Below are positions 1 through 11,263 of a stretch of DNA of 64,000 nt, piece after piece. The stretch is taken from assembly GCA_038380435.1 (NCBI GenBank), contig JAWZYU010000034.1, positions 20,377,404-20,441,403 on the forward strand, in the 5' to 3' direction. Numbering within the stretch: the first letter of the stretch is position 1; every line of letters starts with the position of its first letter. The notes beneath the pieces were generated by a model. The model searched no databases. It was given only the letters and a program-made list of their open reading frames with translations, and was not told where the DNA came from. Position numbers and translations under genes: made by a program. The DNA comes from Ryuthela nishihirai (lineage: Eukaryota > Arthropoda > Arachnida > Araneae > Heptathelidae).

Positions 1-511
1 AACTATATATATTTCCTTTCTTACCCGTGTTCAGCTGAGCCTTTAAAATATGTATTAAGCATGTTGGCAAAAAATAACAAAAACTACTTCTGGGTGAAGG
101 AAACAGATTTTCAAATGAACTTTAATAACATTCCAAATTTTCACTCTTTGTTTGCAACAGAACTTGCTGCTTGGATTATTGATAATTCCATAAAAGAAAA
201 TGTGCACAATAAACTTTTGCATATTTTTAGGTACATTCATTCTGTGAATACAATATCTTAGTTATACCAAGGCACATCATTTTAAAGTAATGGGAAGTGG
301 GCATCATTGCTATATTTGTAGTGAAAGAAGCATTAAAAAGATTAAACAGTATAAATTCGCAAAATCATAATAAAAACCTTAAAACTGTTGGTATATAGTG
401 ATGGTTTACTATTGTCCAAAAATTGCAGTAAGTTGTAGTCAATTTTGTGCTTTTTTAGTACCAAATTGCACATTTTTCTTAGTAGTATCTACCTTGGGAA
501 AGAAAAGTCAT
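1..511. other. No recognisable feature (left flank, probable dynein intron)
   Basis: AT-rich sequence. A 66-codon plus-strand open frame begins at 61 but shows no motif I recognise and no convincing splice context. If the minus-strand dynein gene continues leftwards, this is intron or lies between further exons. Confidence 0.4.
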
Positions 512-1040
512 CTCAAGTAATCCTAGTGACACTTTTGTTGAAAAAAATTAAAACTAATTCAACACAGGCTCAAAACATTACCTTGGGAAAGCGTTGGGTT
601 GTTTTACCTCTGAGAGGCACTTTTTTGCACACAATGGGATAAATGACTAGGTCACAAGAACCCCAAGGGCTTAGAGAAGGTTGGGAAAGGGGACCCATTG
701 GATAGCTGTTAGGAGACAGATAGTAGCCCACTGTCAATCAAGACCATCCAGTGTGTTCTTTAACATGCACAGGCCATGGCTCTCTTGCATATCAGTCCAT
801 GGCTTTATGTCTCTCAATGTCTTCTACTGACCAAGGGCAGGACAGGGTGTTTTGTGGAGATAAATCTCAACACTGGCCCAGGTGGAACTCAAACCGGGAA
901 CTGCTAGCCTTGCATGCTACTGGCTGAGACATCCCTGGTCAGACAGGTCAACAGTTTGGGACAGACAGGTCAACAGTAATCCCAGTGAACTTTTGTTAAA
1001 GAAACGAAACTCATTCAGCACAGACTTAAAACAGAAGTAG
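512..1040. repeat. Diverged direct repeat flanking a SINE
   Basis: A segment of about 70 bp at 512-585 (core CTAGTGACACTTTTGTTG, then an A-rich stretch and ATTCAACACAG) recurs with differences at about 970-1035 (CCAGTGAACTTTTGTTA, then CATTCAGCACAG). The SINE at 593-945 lies between the copies. This could be an old local duplication; the copies are too long and too diverged to be an ordinary target-site duplication. Confidence 0.5.
593..945 (-). mobile_element. SINE family A copy (tRNA-derived, minus strand), diverged
   Basis: It begins on the plus strand with the reversed SINE 3' end (GTTGGGTTGTTTTACCTCTG), passes through the conserved body and ends near a degraded tRNA-like head. Nine copies of this family are recognisable in the window. 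This copy has many substitutions and a short head. Confidence 0.85.
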
Positions 1041-1372
1041 ATTTTCCCCTGTTAATAAACCAGATCATTTGTCACTCTTACTGAATAGTGGAAAATGTAC
1101 ACATGAAGGTTTTACATTAACAGATTTTGCATTCTTGATATGAATGCACCTTTATATACAGGATATAATTAGAGGATTCAAAGCCAAAAGGAACATCTTA
1201 AAACAGAAGTAGATTTTCCCCTGTTAAGCAACCAGATCATTTGTCACTTACTGAAGGGTGGAAACTATACACATGAAGGTTTTACAGTAACAGATTTTGC
1301 ATTCTTGACATGAATGCACCTTTATGTACAGATGATAATTATAGGCTTCAAAGCCAAAAGGAACATCTTCAA
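1026..1372. repeat. Tandem duplication, two units of about 172 bp
   Basis: The segment starting AACAGAAGTAGATTTTCCCC at about 1029 recurs at about 1201, in register through CAAAGCCAAAAGGAACATCT. The two copies differ at scattered bases and small indels. No coding potential or known family was recognised. Confidence 0.85.
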
Positions 1373-1790
1373 AATTCATTGCTGGAAAGCATACCTAAAT
1401 CAAATATAGTTAGCAGAATAACCTTTGAATGCATGCATTTAGTATGTCTAGGTGTAATGCACAACTATTAAATTTATGGACAAGAAGTTTAACCCTTACA
1501 GTGTCAGGTTTCTGAAATTGAACTCACCATGGTGGCTGGATTTATTTTAAAGTGTTTTCAGAAAATAAAATACATAACTTTAGAACCTCATCCTGAAGTA
1601 ACTAATGAACGGAAATATGTCATGTTATATATCAAATGAAAAAGTATTTAATTGTGCATAATAAAATAAAAAAATTCAAAGAAAAAATGGTAAATTAAAT
1701 TTTTTAAGCATTTTTTTTAAGCATTGCAAAATTTTACTGTATTTTTCCCACTTTATCTTTAGTAAAATTTCAAATATATATATATATGTA
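1373..1790. other. AT-rich spacer
   Basis: No gene seen. Parts of 1500-1790 and 3067-3350 look loosely like an inverted relative of 26960-27450, so the Tc1 element at 1791 may have inserted into an older unnamed repeat. This resemblance is weak. Confidence 0.3.
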
Positions 1791-3066
1791 CTTACCGGAC
1801 AAAAAATTAGTCATCTCCCACCATAAGAGGGTTATGTCCGTTTGACAGAAACAGAGGGTGCACCAGTAATAAAAACATCCTACAAATAGCTGTGCCATGA
1901 GCTACGGGGTTCTTAAGTGAGAAGAAGTGGTAGTGTGCCATGTGTGTGTGTGTTAATTGCTCCGTGAAACATGGGTCGCACCAAAGATGTGAATGAGTGG
2001 CAAAGGTTTTATTGCATTTGGCCAAGCCAAAGGGCATAGTGTACAGGAAGTTGCTGCCTTTGCAGGTGTGTCGAAATATATTGTCCAAAGGGTCTTCCAG
2101 CAGTGGCGTACATCGCAGTCCACCGCTAATCATCACCAGAACTGAGGCAGAAAGACTGTGCTCACCAATAGGGACCACCACAGTGTGTCACACACTGTTA
2201 GGGCAAACCTCTTCGCAATGATGTAGAAATTGTTCCAGTCAGTCAATGCAGGCCTACAACAAGCTGTTTCCGAATGAACACTCCGAAGGGAACTGCATGT
2301 CATGGATATCTGGAGCAGAGTACCATGTAAGAGACCCATATTAACAGCTCTGCACAAGGCTGCATGGCTACAATGGGCATGGTGCCACAAAGACTGGACT
2401 TTTGACTCTTGGAAGCATGTGATCTGGTCAGATGAGTCACGTTTTCGCTTGTACTCGAATTATGCGAGGTGACGAGTACATCTTAAACCGCATAAAGCCT
2501 TCTATGCAGACTGTGTGCAAGGTTCTGTTCAAGCTGGAGGAGGTTCTGTGATGTTCTGGGGGTGTTGTTCTGGGGGTGTTTCACATACAAGGAAATGGGC
2601 TCTTAGGTTGCGGTGATATCATATTTGAAACAGAAGGGCTATATGGAGCTACTGGACGACCACGTGTTGCTTTTTGTGCAGCATCTCCACAGTGAACACC
2701 ATAAGGATACCCCAGTCTTCCAAGATGACAATTGTCACATGCACAGGCTCGAAGTGTGTCAGATTGGCACAACGAGCATTCTGAAGCCTTCGAACATCTC
2801 GCCTTGGTCCGCCAAATCCCCAGATTTGAATTCAATAAAAAACTTATGGGACTATTTGGGGCAACAAGTGAACTGCCGTCCCAGCCATCCTGCCCAAACT
2901 GCGGTATTTGCTGCTGGAAGAGTGGATGAATATTGATGTGCACTAATCCACAACCTGGTGGCATTCATGCCAGACAGGATTTCGGCTGTTCTTCAGTCGT
3001 ACGGAGGTGTTATGCGTGATTAGGTGACATTTAACCAGGGATGACTAATTTTTTTGTCTGGTGAGC
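1791..3066 (+). mobile_element. Tc1-like DNA transposon, inactivated (about 1.28 kb)
   Basis: The terminal inverted repeats match: the left end reads ACCGGACAAAAAATTAGTCA and the right end, reverse-complemented, ACCAGACAAAAAAATTAGTC. TA dinucleotides flank both ends, as expected for Tc1/mariner insertion. The plus-strand transposase is broken by stops and frameshifts. Traces remain of an N-terminal start (MGRTKDVNEWQRF at about 1971), of the first catalytic block (WSDESRFRL near 2425), of the second (VFQDDNCHMH near 2715) and of the third (SPDLNSIKNLWDYL near 2817). In the last block the usual glutamate (IEN) is lysine (IKN), so the DDE triad is incomplete. The length is normal for the family. 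The element is certainly dead. Confidence 0.92.
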
Positions 3067-3374
3067 TATATATTTCCTGTTTTTTCTATATTATTTTATT
3101 ATTCTAATATAAACAGTTCATAACATTTTTATTACTGCTGCTTAAATCTTTCATTTATTTAGCTTTTTTAAACTTTTTTACTCATTTATGCATATAACAC
3201 ATAATGCATATTCTTAGACTTTTGACAATCGGCAAACTCTAAACCTAAGTAAAGCAGTGTCATAAAATAGAATTTTGCTTTAAAAACTAGATAATTTAAA
3301 TAAGGAATGAAAAATATATCAGAAAAGTGATAACTATGGAAAAATGTTTTTTTTAAGTTTCAAAGCAATTAAAG
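3067..3374. other. AT-rich spacer
   Basis: No gene, RNA or element end recognised. Confidence 0.4.
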
Positions 3375-3996
3375 CAGGCATGTCAAACACGCGGCCTGCC
3401 AAGATTGATAACCAATACGTTTATTTAACTTTTGACAACACTGGATTCTTTAATTAAAATTATAAGTACGTACATGGTACATGAATTAAATAAATGTATT
3501 TCAGAAAACATTTCCATTTATATATAAGGGAAACTATTGCTCATAAATGTATATGTCGTAGCCCGATCGTAGAATTGCGAACAACTATTTTGTGCGAACA
3601 ACTATTTTCCACTTTAAAAAATAATAAAACTGCAGAAAGATCAAGATTAACAGACAAGCATGTGCAAGCAATTTTAAAAATAACTACAGCTCAATAAATT
3701 CAACCAAATTTTGAAGATTTGGTTAATGAAAAACGTTGCCAAGTTTCTTCAAAAAAAGATGATATTATTTTATTTAAATAATGTTAAATTGAAAAAAAGA
3801 AACTTTCCTACATACATATGTATTTTTTAATATGTTTATATTCTGTGTATTATTATTTTGTATGTATTGACTTGTTTATAATAAAAGCTATGCTTCATCT
3901 TTATTTCCATTTTTTTTTTTTTTTTGTTTTGCGGCCCGCGATTTAATATATAATACTTAATATGGCCCTCGGTGGTGAACGAGTTTGACATGCCTG
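3375..3996 (+). mobile_element. hAT transposon remnant with transposase C-terminus
   Basis: The ends are inverted copies of CAGGCATGTCAAAC, flanked by near-identical 8-bp sequences (AATTAAAG at 3367-3374 and ATTTAAAG at 3997-4004). This is the hAT signature. The plus-strand frame at about 3494-3780 ends a transposase: CEQLFSTLKNNKTAERSRL is the hAT dimerisation region, followed after one stop by NFEDLVNEKRCQVSS. Most of the catalytic part is deleted, so the copy is non-autonomous. GC-rich ends (GCGGCC) contrast with the AT-rich interior. Confidence 0.9.
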
Positions 3997-4440
3997 ATTT
4001 AAAGCTTAATCAATACACTGAATTTGAGAATGAGTCACTTTATTATGAAGTTGCATAATTGCTATGGAAAAGTTTAATTCTAAAATTCCAGCAGAAATTT
4101 TGGTTAAAAATAGTAATTTCCTGACTTTAATTTGTTTATATGTTTTAAATGAGCATTTGAATTTAAAAATTATATGCAGAAGTTAAAAAAAAACTGTTAA
4201 GGAAAGGTGAAAAGCCACTGCAGCAATTAAATTGTTGATTACATGAAAGGTCAGCTGCCATTTTCTTTGGTCAAAAGAGATTTGTAATTTTAATCTCTGA
4301 ATTCCAATGGTTCACTTTTGAAGGAGTTTGTGTGCCCTGAAATAAATAAGTGTTCTTTTAGCACTCAGTTGAGCACTTAGTAACTGCTATTCACTTAACA
4401 CACGAGTAGTTACACACTTTTCAGCTGCTTCCTGACCCGT
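3997..4440. other. AT-rich spacer
   Basis: Nothing recognised apart from the right hAT target-site copy. Confidence 0.4.
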
Positions 4441-4665
4441 TGGTGTTTGGCATTCTGAACCAGTGGTGTTATGGTTTGGGGACAGTTTTCGTGGTCCACG
4501 TCACAGTGAATTAATTGGTCCACGAAAGGACCATCTACCTTTCCATTATCACTGACCAAGCACACCTCTTCAAGATGAGTATATCCAGACAACACCAGCA
4601 TCTATCAACAAGATAATGCACTATACCATACAGCCCAGCAGGTTAAAAACTGGTTTAACCCTTCT
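4441..4665 (+). mobile_element. Tc1-like transposase fragment
   Basis: Plus-strand traces include GVMVWGQF at about 4465 and, near 4598, IYQQDNALYHTAQQVKNWF, the block holding the second catalytic aspartate of Tc1 transposases. Neither element end nor the terminal SPDLNPIE block is present. This is an old internal fragment. Confidence 0.75.
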
Positions 4666-5073
4666 GATGTCCAAGTTGTGTGTATACATTGACAGAATCT
4701 GAAATATGAGGCTGAGGATGTATGCATCCGTTTTTAATACAACAAAAAAATGTGATTTTTCAAAAATAAAAACTGCAGTTTTTGATGCATATTTTATTAA
4801 ACTATAATATAAATAATGTGTTAAAGACATCTGATGGTAGTGTTTCCATACCTCCATTTTCTGTAATAATGGATTATGGCAAATGAAAACATTTTGGTGT
4901 GTATGCACCTTGTGTTGAAACTAATAGTAGATAAAGGCTTATGTAACTTGCCCAATATAGCGTAATTATAGATTGAATATTTTAATTTATAGCATATTAC
5001 TGTGAATACCTATTTATTTATTTTTAAAAAATTCGTTTTTTGATGTATATGTTATGCAATAGCATTTTCAATA
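4666..5073. other. AT-rich spacer
   Basis: No gene seen. The stretch begins TTTAACCCTTCTGATG, which vaguely resembles a TTAA-flanked piggyBac-like end, but I found no partner end. Confidence 0.3.
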
Positions 5074-5713
5074 CAATATATTGCAAAAAAAAAAGTGTCT
5101 GGACACTTTCATGTTAAGTGAATGAATAGTCACATTCACATTCAAATCTACCTAATTTTGAAAATAAGCTTTTTATGGAAAAAAGTCACAAGACATAAAT
5201 TTAAGATCTCTGTCAGAGCTCTCTAAATCTCTATTTTCTATAATATTAATCTAATATTTAAAGAGTTATGGAAGCTATAATATTTAACAACAGATGTTAT
5301 CCCACCACACTTCCAAAACATTTTCCACCCAAATTGATGAAAACTTCAAAAATCTTTACACAAAATTCAAATATAACATTTATATTGCAAACAACTTGTT
5401 ATAACAGTTGTGATTTAACTTTTTGAAGTAAATTTTTAAAACTATATGATTCAGCTTCCATAACTCTTTAAATATTATATTAATATTATTAATTAATAGA
5501 AAATTGATAGAAAAATTAATATTTTGATTGACAGAAGAATTAAAAAATTAATATTAATAGAAAATTGAGATGTAGAGAGCTCTGACCCAGATCTTCAATT
5601 TATGTCTAGTGACTTTTTTCTGTAAAAAGCTTATTTTCAAAGTTAGGTAGATTTGAATGTGGCTATTTGTTCACTTAACATGAAAGTTTCTGGACACTTT
5701 TTGCAATATAGTG
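5074..5713. mobile_element. Foldback (long-TIR) non-autonomous DNA element, about 640 bp
   Basis: The first 150-200 bp and the last 150-200 bp are inverted copies of each other. Both contain ACTTTCATGTTAAGTGAA, ATTCAAATCTACCTAA, TTGAAAATAAGCTTTTTA and CAGAGCTCTCT. Tips read TATATTGCAAAAA on both sides and TA flanks the element. There is no coding capacity. The layout suits a Tc1/mariner-type foldback element. A relative lies at 34973-35523. Confidence 0.85.
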
Positions 5714-6207
5714 TATATGCACTAGCCAAAAAAATCAAATTCTACAAATTCATTACACTAAGCATTTGTGTTGCCAAAATCACCTAAGTATATCATTTTT
5801 TTTTTCCAATGCAATGGAAAAAACAATTAATGGATTAACAGAAATTACAATGCCCTAATGCAATAAATAAAAGTGCACATTTTTCTCAATTTGTTAAATA
5901 AAAATTAATGATGCATTACTTCTATTTTATTTTTCATTATTTCTATTGTGAATTCTTTTATTACAAAAAAATTAAAACTGGGTTGTCTTTGCAACTTGGA
6001 AGTTAGCAATATTTGTTTTGTCAAGCTTTAAGATCAGATAAACAACAACAGTCTATATTTTTTTTAAAAATAATAAGATTTTAGTCACTTTTATGCTTCC
6101 ACCTAATATTTTCACCCTTATACATTTTGAAAAGAAACTCAATTTTAATTAACATTTACATATATAATTATTTGAAAACATAAAAATTGCAAATCACTAA
6201 AACTTAC
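5714..6207. other. AT-rich dynein intron
   Basis: Runs down from the donor of the 6208-6333 exon. No further exon was recognised between here and position 1. Confidence 0.45.
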
Positions 6208-6333
6208 TCTTTGAGCAGGGTATTTCTTGCTTCTTTGCATTGAGTATTGATATACATTTGAAAATCCTCGAGTGAAAATGGAATATTACTCTGCAACATT
6301 TTTTCAACATTAATGAAAGTGAAACGGGCAAAC
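6208..6333 (-). CDS. Dynein heavy chain exon 10 of the visible chain (axonemal, N-terminal tail)
   Basis: Minus-strand exon with acceptor TTTTCTAG at 6334-6341 and strong donor GTAAGT at 6207-6202. It enters in phase 2 and leaves in phase 2. With AG from the preceding exon it reads RFARFTFINVEKMLQSN, then IPFSLEDFQMYIN and QCKEARNTLLKE. The block ending in QCKEAR with a following aliphatic stretch fits the N-terminal tail of single-headed axonemal dyneins, which carry a conserved cysteine-rich charged motif after the RAPVPW block. The product is a motor subunit of axonemal inner arms; this part is tail (assembly) and not motor. It is the last exon I can see, so the rest (over 3,500 residues in this family) lies beyond the left edge. 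The dynein class is an inference from remembered family patterns. Confidence 0.75.
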
Positions 6334-7202
6334 CTAGAAAACAAAATTTGGAAGATTTCAAGTAATTTCAAATAAAAAATTCAAGGCAACAAACATATTC
6401 AATTCTTGAATAAGGGATGACAATCAATATGATATTAAAGTTTCACAAGCTTATCATAGAAGGGCATATACATATAATTGCAAAATTTATTTTGGTTCTT
6501 ATTGAATTGTGCAGCATATGCTGAATGGTACAGTTGCATTTTAAGAACCAGCATAGCTAAAAAAAGTGTTAGGGTCACAATGACACCATGCTACTAATTA
6601 AAGATTAAAATGAGGAAATAATATTTTATTTACTCTAGATATAATTTTTATAGGCATTCCTCTAATTTAATCTTTACCCACTGCTTTGAACCTTTATTTT
6701 ATTTCCTATCCCTCTAATCTTCTTTGAAATTCTTTGCAGTGCACTGACAATATGTGAGAATCTAGTTCATACTGCCCTCTAAGTACAGACCAGAGAATGA
6801 ACAATTGAATTCAATAGGTCATTAATTACTTGTCTAAATAACTTGGTGGCATGAGAGAAATCTATCTGAATCCCTAAACATCACCATTATGTCAAACCAG
6901 GGTAGTAAAGTTTGCTTACAATTTACAAGCAATATCTGATAAAACGGAATAAATCTTGGCTTTTGTCTATTAACTTTTGAAATCTGTCTATTTATTACAA
7001 ATTCACAGCCAATGTTGTCAAATATTCAAATACAACTAAAAATCTGTAATAATATATAAGGATTTTTATTTAAGACTATGAAACAGTTTTTGATATATCT
7101 GATGAAATACCAAACTTCCTTAGATTTTGCACGTCTATATATTTGGGGTTATGATTAAAACAATGAATAACCAATAGAAAGAAACTCAGTTTACTGCAAC
7201 CA
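6334..7202. other. Dynein intron sequence
   Basis: AT-rich, with nothing recognised before the SINE at 7203. Confidence 0.4.
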
Positions 7203-7560
7203 TCGGAAAATGAATAGCTCAACTGGTAGTGTGCCAGAATAGTAATATGCAGTACTCAGGTTTGAGTCCCAACTGTTCTTGTGCTGAGATTAATCTCTAC
7301 TAACCTTCACCCTAATCTCAGTGAGAAGGGTCACTGTGCAACAGATTGGACATTTAGACATGGCCCTGTATCAAAGAAAGCCAGATATTGTACACAAAGA
7401 ACACATTGAATGGCTTTGACAAGGCTTCCATCTGTCTCCTAACAAACAACTGTCCAATGAATCACTTCCCCAACCTTCTCCGAGTCCATTGGGTCCTTGT
7501 GACATGGTCATTTAGCCCATTGTGTGCAAAAAAGTGCTACTAAGTGGTAAAATATCCAAC
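7203..7560 (+). mobile_element. SINE family A copy, plus strand, diverged
   Basis: It starts with a decayed tRNA-like head (AATAGCTCAACTGGTAGTG and GGTTTGAGTCCCAACTG for the A- and B-box regions) and ends with the reversed GTTTTACC signature (TGCAAAAAAGTGCTACTAAG). The middle body is recognisable but altered. Confidence 0.8.
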
Positions 7561-7721
7561 ACAAATGACACCCATTATTATAGTGAAAGTGGGCTGAATT
7601 GTCTGAATTAGCATTTCAGTGAAATATTCTAAGCTGGTATAAATAATCATTATTAGAATGTTAATGTTTGCATACTGCAATTCATATTAAATGAATATTA
7701 TAGTGTTCATCAGCTGCTATA

Positions 7722-8643
7722 CAAGGTGTTTCCAAAATATCTAGTCAAACTTTGGGAACATGTTCCACTGTGTATAGTGATTAAAAAAAAAGTTCCTATG
7801 AACACTGGGCTACAAATACTTCCCTTCCAAATTATAGCACATTTTCAGAGTACAAGAAAGAATGCCTGTAAAGTTAATGAGTTTTTATTCCAACTATTAC
7901 AGCACACTATAAGTGATGGATGAGAACAATTATGCAAGTCTACATCAGAGAAAGTGTTTGAAATGGCCTCCCTGACACACGTCTCACAGCATCTTCTGCT
8001 GCTACTCTTCTCATGCTCCGTGACCATGTCCAGCATCTATTCCTCTAAAGCAGATGTTCAGACACATCTTGTCCACTCCTAATCTACAGTAACAGAAGAA
8101 AGGGATCCTGTCTCTCAAAGACACTGATGGATGGCTGCAAAAGTATCCCTGGCTGTATATCATTGGTGTGGAAAAGCTATCCTGCAGAGATGCTGAGCAT
8201 CACTGTAATTTTCGTTCACTCGTCCATAAATTAAATGAATGTCAACCATTTCGGCATTGGAGAACTGATTATTCATGGACAAGATCAATTTATTTTTATC
8301 ATTTTAAATATTTGACCATGAATAAACAAGAGCTGATTATTCATGGTCAAATAACACATGCATTAATATTAACAAGGCTATTGATTCACTTACACATAAA
8401 CTCAGAATAACTGCCAACTCACTTTATGTAGCATTAAATCACCAAGGAATGGTTGGATCAGATATGCAAATGATGCAAATTTACCTAGCATCATACCTTT
8501 TGACAGGCTTTTTCACTTGCACCCTCAAAATATATGCTATAACTAGGAAGAGAAGTGTTTCTGGCCCAATGTTCATAGGAACATTTTTCATCACTATGTG
8601 CAGTAGAACATGTTTTCAAAATTTCACTAGACATCCTGTATTT
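7722..8643. mobile_element. DNA element with inverted ends of about 85 bp (Tc1/mariner-like, unassigned)
   Basis: 7722-7810 and 8567-8643 are inverted copies sharing GGAACATGTTCCACTGTGTA versus AAACATGTTCTACTGCACAT and TTCCTATGAACA. The interior has no intact transposase. A minus-strand frame at 7845-8036 (EHEKSSSRRCCETCVREAI) looks like a rotted remnant. Flanking TA is plausible on both sides. Confidence 0.65.
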
Positions 8644-8861
8644 GCTTACATTTATTCATGCATTGAACAGTTTTTAACTTAAGTACACTACCTCAACTAC
8701 CACATTGAATTTACTTAGTGGGCAGAATGAAATATACTATAGCCATTCACACTACTGCATGTTATCTAAAGAAGAATTTGCAACCTGTTGAGTAAGTTTA
8801 GTTTCTTAATAGCATTCTGTGTCATTCAATGTTCTGTTATTTTTAGAAGTATATGAAATCA

Positions 8862-9241
8862 AGGGTTGGGTTGTTTTACCTCTGAGTAACACTTTTTAGC
8901 ACAAAGTTGGCTAAATGGCCAGGTAACAGGACTCCAAAGGCTCAGAGAAGGTTGGGGAGGGATCCACTGGAACAACTGTTGGGAGACAGATGGTAGCCTT
9001 CTGTCAAGACCACCCAGTGTGTTCTTTAATGCACACAGGGTATGGTTCTCTGGCACACAGGGACACGGTTTAATATCCCATCCAATGGACAGCAGCCTTT
9101 CCAAGCCCATCAGTGTCCCCTACTGATCATGAGCAGGGCATGGAATTTTGCAGAGATAAATCTCAATGCTGACCAGCTGGGACTCGAACCTGGGAACTGC
9201 AGATTACAAGTCTGGCATGCTACCGACTGGGCCACCCCCAC
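8862..9241 (-). mobile_element. SINE family A copy, minus strand, near full length
   Basis: Runs from GGTTGGGTTGTTTTACCTCT to the reversed tRNA-like head (GACTCGAACCTGGGAACTGC, then CCGACTGGGCCACCCCCACC). The B-box complement and head are clear. Moderately diverged. Confidence 0.9.
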
Positions 9242-10192
9242 CCCTATGAAATCAAGAGTTTTAAAAAACATTCTATTGTTTCATCTTGAATAAATATGTG
9301 ATAAAATTATTAGTTTGCTATCATTATGCCTCACCAGCAGAATCAAGAATATCATTAATGTTCAAATAGTAGTCCAATAGGCTACAATTTCTTGCTTGTA
9401 TCTGGCAAAAATTTTAGTCCAGACTACAAATTAAATTAAAACAAGCTGAGACCCACATAATTATTCCGCAGTTTTTTCAATTGATTTATGAAAATGTATT
9501 ACATAATAAATGTATACAAAACTGTTCAAGTTTTTCATATAAATATTTAGATAAAGCAACTACAAGATTCCATTTTCACAAAAAGGGAATTGCAGAGAGC
9601 ACAAGTTATATGAAGATGACTGAACAGCAAAGATCTGTATAGTAAAGACACACACACAGAAACATTTTAGCTCATTATATAAGAGATACAAATTCAATAG
9701 GAATGAATTTTACAGTACATATGAAGGTTGGTGGGGAATGCAAAACAAAATGATGCTGTACAGGACATCTGGCATCTCTGTCTGAGACCTAGCCACTATT
9801 TACATATATTGTGCTATTACCAGGATACAATTCAAGCACAGGCTACTATTTAGGGTCCCAGTTTTTAATGCCATATATGTTATATCAATTTATTCTACAA
9901 TATCAGTTACTCTACAATATATTATATCCTACATTAGTCTATTTTCCTCTTTAGTGATATATTAACAATTGCATTAATGAATTTTTAGCTGTTATTTTTT
10001 TTTTCATAATTTAACACTTCCCTCTTGAAAAATTATATTGTCTTCACATGATTTTACTTATATACACAAATATTTATTTCCTTATTTTTCTCAAAAAACA
10101 AAAAACAATATACTGTAAGAAGCTCCTTGGTAATTTCTGTTATGGAAACTAAAGTAGCAAATGCAAAAGAAACTGAAGAAAAATACATTTAC
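9242..10192. other. Dynein intron sequence
   Basis: AT-rich and no element end recognised. It lies between dynein exons 9 and 10 as drawn on the minus strand. Confidence 0.4.
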
Positions 10193-10312
10193 CTGTTTTC
10201 CCAGAGCCTTTCTAGGTAATAAATAGTAGGGCTTGTTATAAATAACGTATTTTGCAAGGATTTCCTCACATCTGGAATAATATCACACCACGGGACAGGA
10301 GCTCTAATTGTA
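10193..10312 (-). CDS. Dynein heavy chain exon 9 of the visible chain
   Basis: Minus-strand exon of 120 nt with acceptor TTGCAG (10318-10313) and donor CAG/GTAAAT at 10193/10192. It enters and leaves in phase 2. The reading frame gives ITIRAPVPWCDIIPDVRKSL, then QNTLFITSPTIYYLERLWEN. The RAPVPW block followed by a polar helix and a leucine/tryptophan-rich helix is characteristic of the N-terminal tail of axonemal dynein heavy chains of the DNAH1/3/6/7/12/14 group, as I recall that family. It joins in frame with both neighbouring exons, with no internal stop. The motor domains lie far downstream, outside the window. Confidence 0.82.
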
Positions 10313-10509
10313 CTGCAACAAAATACATATATAGATGGCAAAGTTATATGTATAATGCATATAAAACATCACTAATACAAGGGAGGATTTATAACTTAGC
10401 TGACTATTAACATCATTAATGAACCAGAAAGGGTTTATAATTAGTAGAAGATTTTTCTATTACCATTATCAAATATAAAAAAAATAGCATGGAAAGTCAA
10501 AATTTTTAA

Positions 10510-10775
10510 TGGCTTAGTCTTTAGGTACACTGTTCATAATCCTATTCACTATTCTGTAGTTATGCATATGAGTGGCACATGGACAAACCATCAGTCTTTC
10601 TCTGCACAGTATGCTGCTTAAAGGTTGCTGCTGACTCCTTCACCTAATCTCATCATTACTTACAAAATCAAACCACTTAATGCCAAAGATACTATGTAAG
10701 AATCAAAGTCATCAAGTTTCCTGTTATCTTGTTTACAAAAAGTCTAGGTTTCACTACCATAAGCAGAGGCAGATT
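10510..10775 (-). mobile_element. LINE family L1, short 3' ORF fragment
   Basis: Minus-strand fragment matching the C-terminal coding part of the L1 copy at 11880-13795. Shared landmarks include the reversed region for CWFGHV, the serine-rich linker, and ATCAAGTTTCCTGTTATCTT. Decayed and not coding. Confidence 0.8.
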
Positions 10776-10931
10776 GGGAGCAAAAAACAGCAGAGGCAAA
10801 TACAGGGAAGTTGGCCTATATGCCTAAGACTGAGCCTAAATTAAATTTTGCTCCAGGTGAGAATTATGCTGGGATAGACTCCAAAAAAGAAATCCCTATG
10901 ATCACCTGCTATTCATTTTTAACTTGTTTAT

Positions 10932-10948
10932 GGGGGGGGGGGGGGGGG
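10932..10948. repeat. Poly-G run (17 nt)
   Basis: Uninterrupted G run in otherwise AT-rich DNA. Similar runs occur at 17343-17359 (G) and 53277-53295 (C). Confidence 0.95.
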
Positions 10949-11180
10949 AGTGAGCTGGTATTTTCCCTTTGCTGTCTGTCTCTCTATTCATCTGCAGAAA
11001 ATATTACTTTTAGATTTTTAGAGAAAAATTTAAAACTTATTTTGGGTTGGATAGGTATTGATGAAAAATTAGGATTCACAATTTCCAACTCTCCCAATAA
11101 TATTAATAGGAATTGCATTTGCAAAAGGTAGAAAATTTGAAAAAGCCAAAACTTTCAAAGAATATTGCAAATGATCCACA

Positions 11181-11263
11181 TACACAGTCGTATCAAAATA
11201 ATATGACCACCTACCATAGTATATGTATGGTAGGTGGTCATATTATTCTAATATGACTGTGTA
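11181..11263. mobile_element. Near-perfect palindrome, probable minimal mariner-type MITE
   Basis: TACACAGTC at 11181 pairs with GACTGTGTA ending at 11263, and AATAATATGACCACCTACCA pairs with its exact complement after a loop of a few bases. About 38 bp per arm with few mismatches. TA at both tips and a CAGT-type terminus suit a Tc1/mariner-derived MITE reduced to its two ends. It could extrude a cruciform or give a hairpin transcript. Confidence 0.85.

Noticed and set aside
61..261. Plus-strand open frame of 66 codons with a plausible amino-acid mix
   Set aside because: No motif, no splice sites that fit a gene model, and opposite in orientation to the dynein exons.
4655..4700. piggyBac-like left end (TTTAACCCTTCTG)
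   Set aside because: No partner inverted end or second TTAA was found.
1..6207. Further dynein exon left of 6208
   Set aside because: No minus-strand stretch with both splice sites, the right phase (2) and a family-like peptide was found; the intron probably extends beyond the window.
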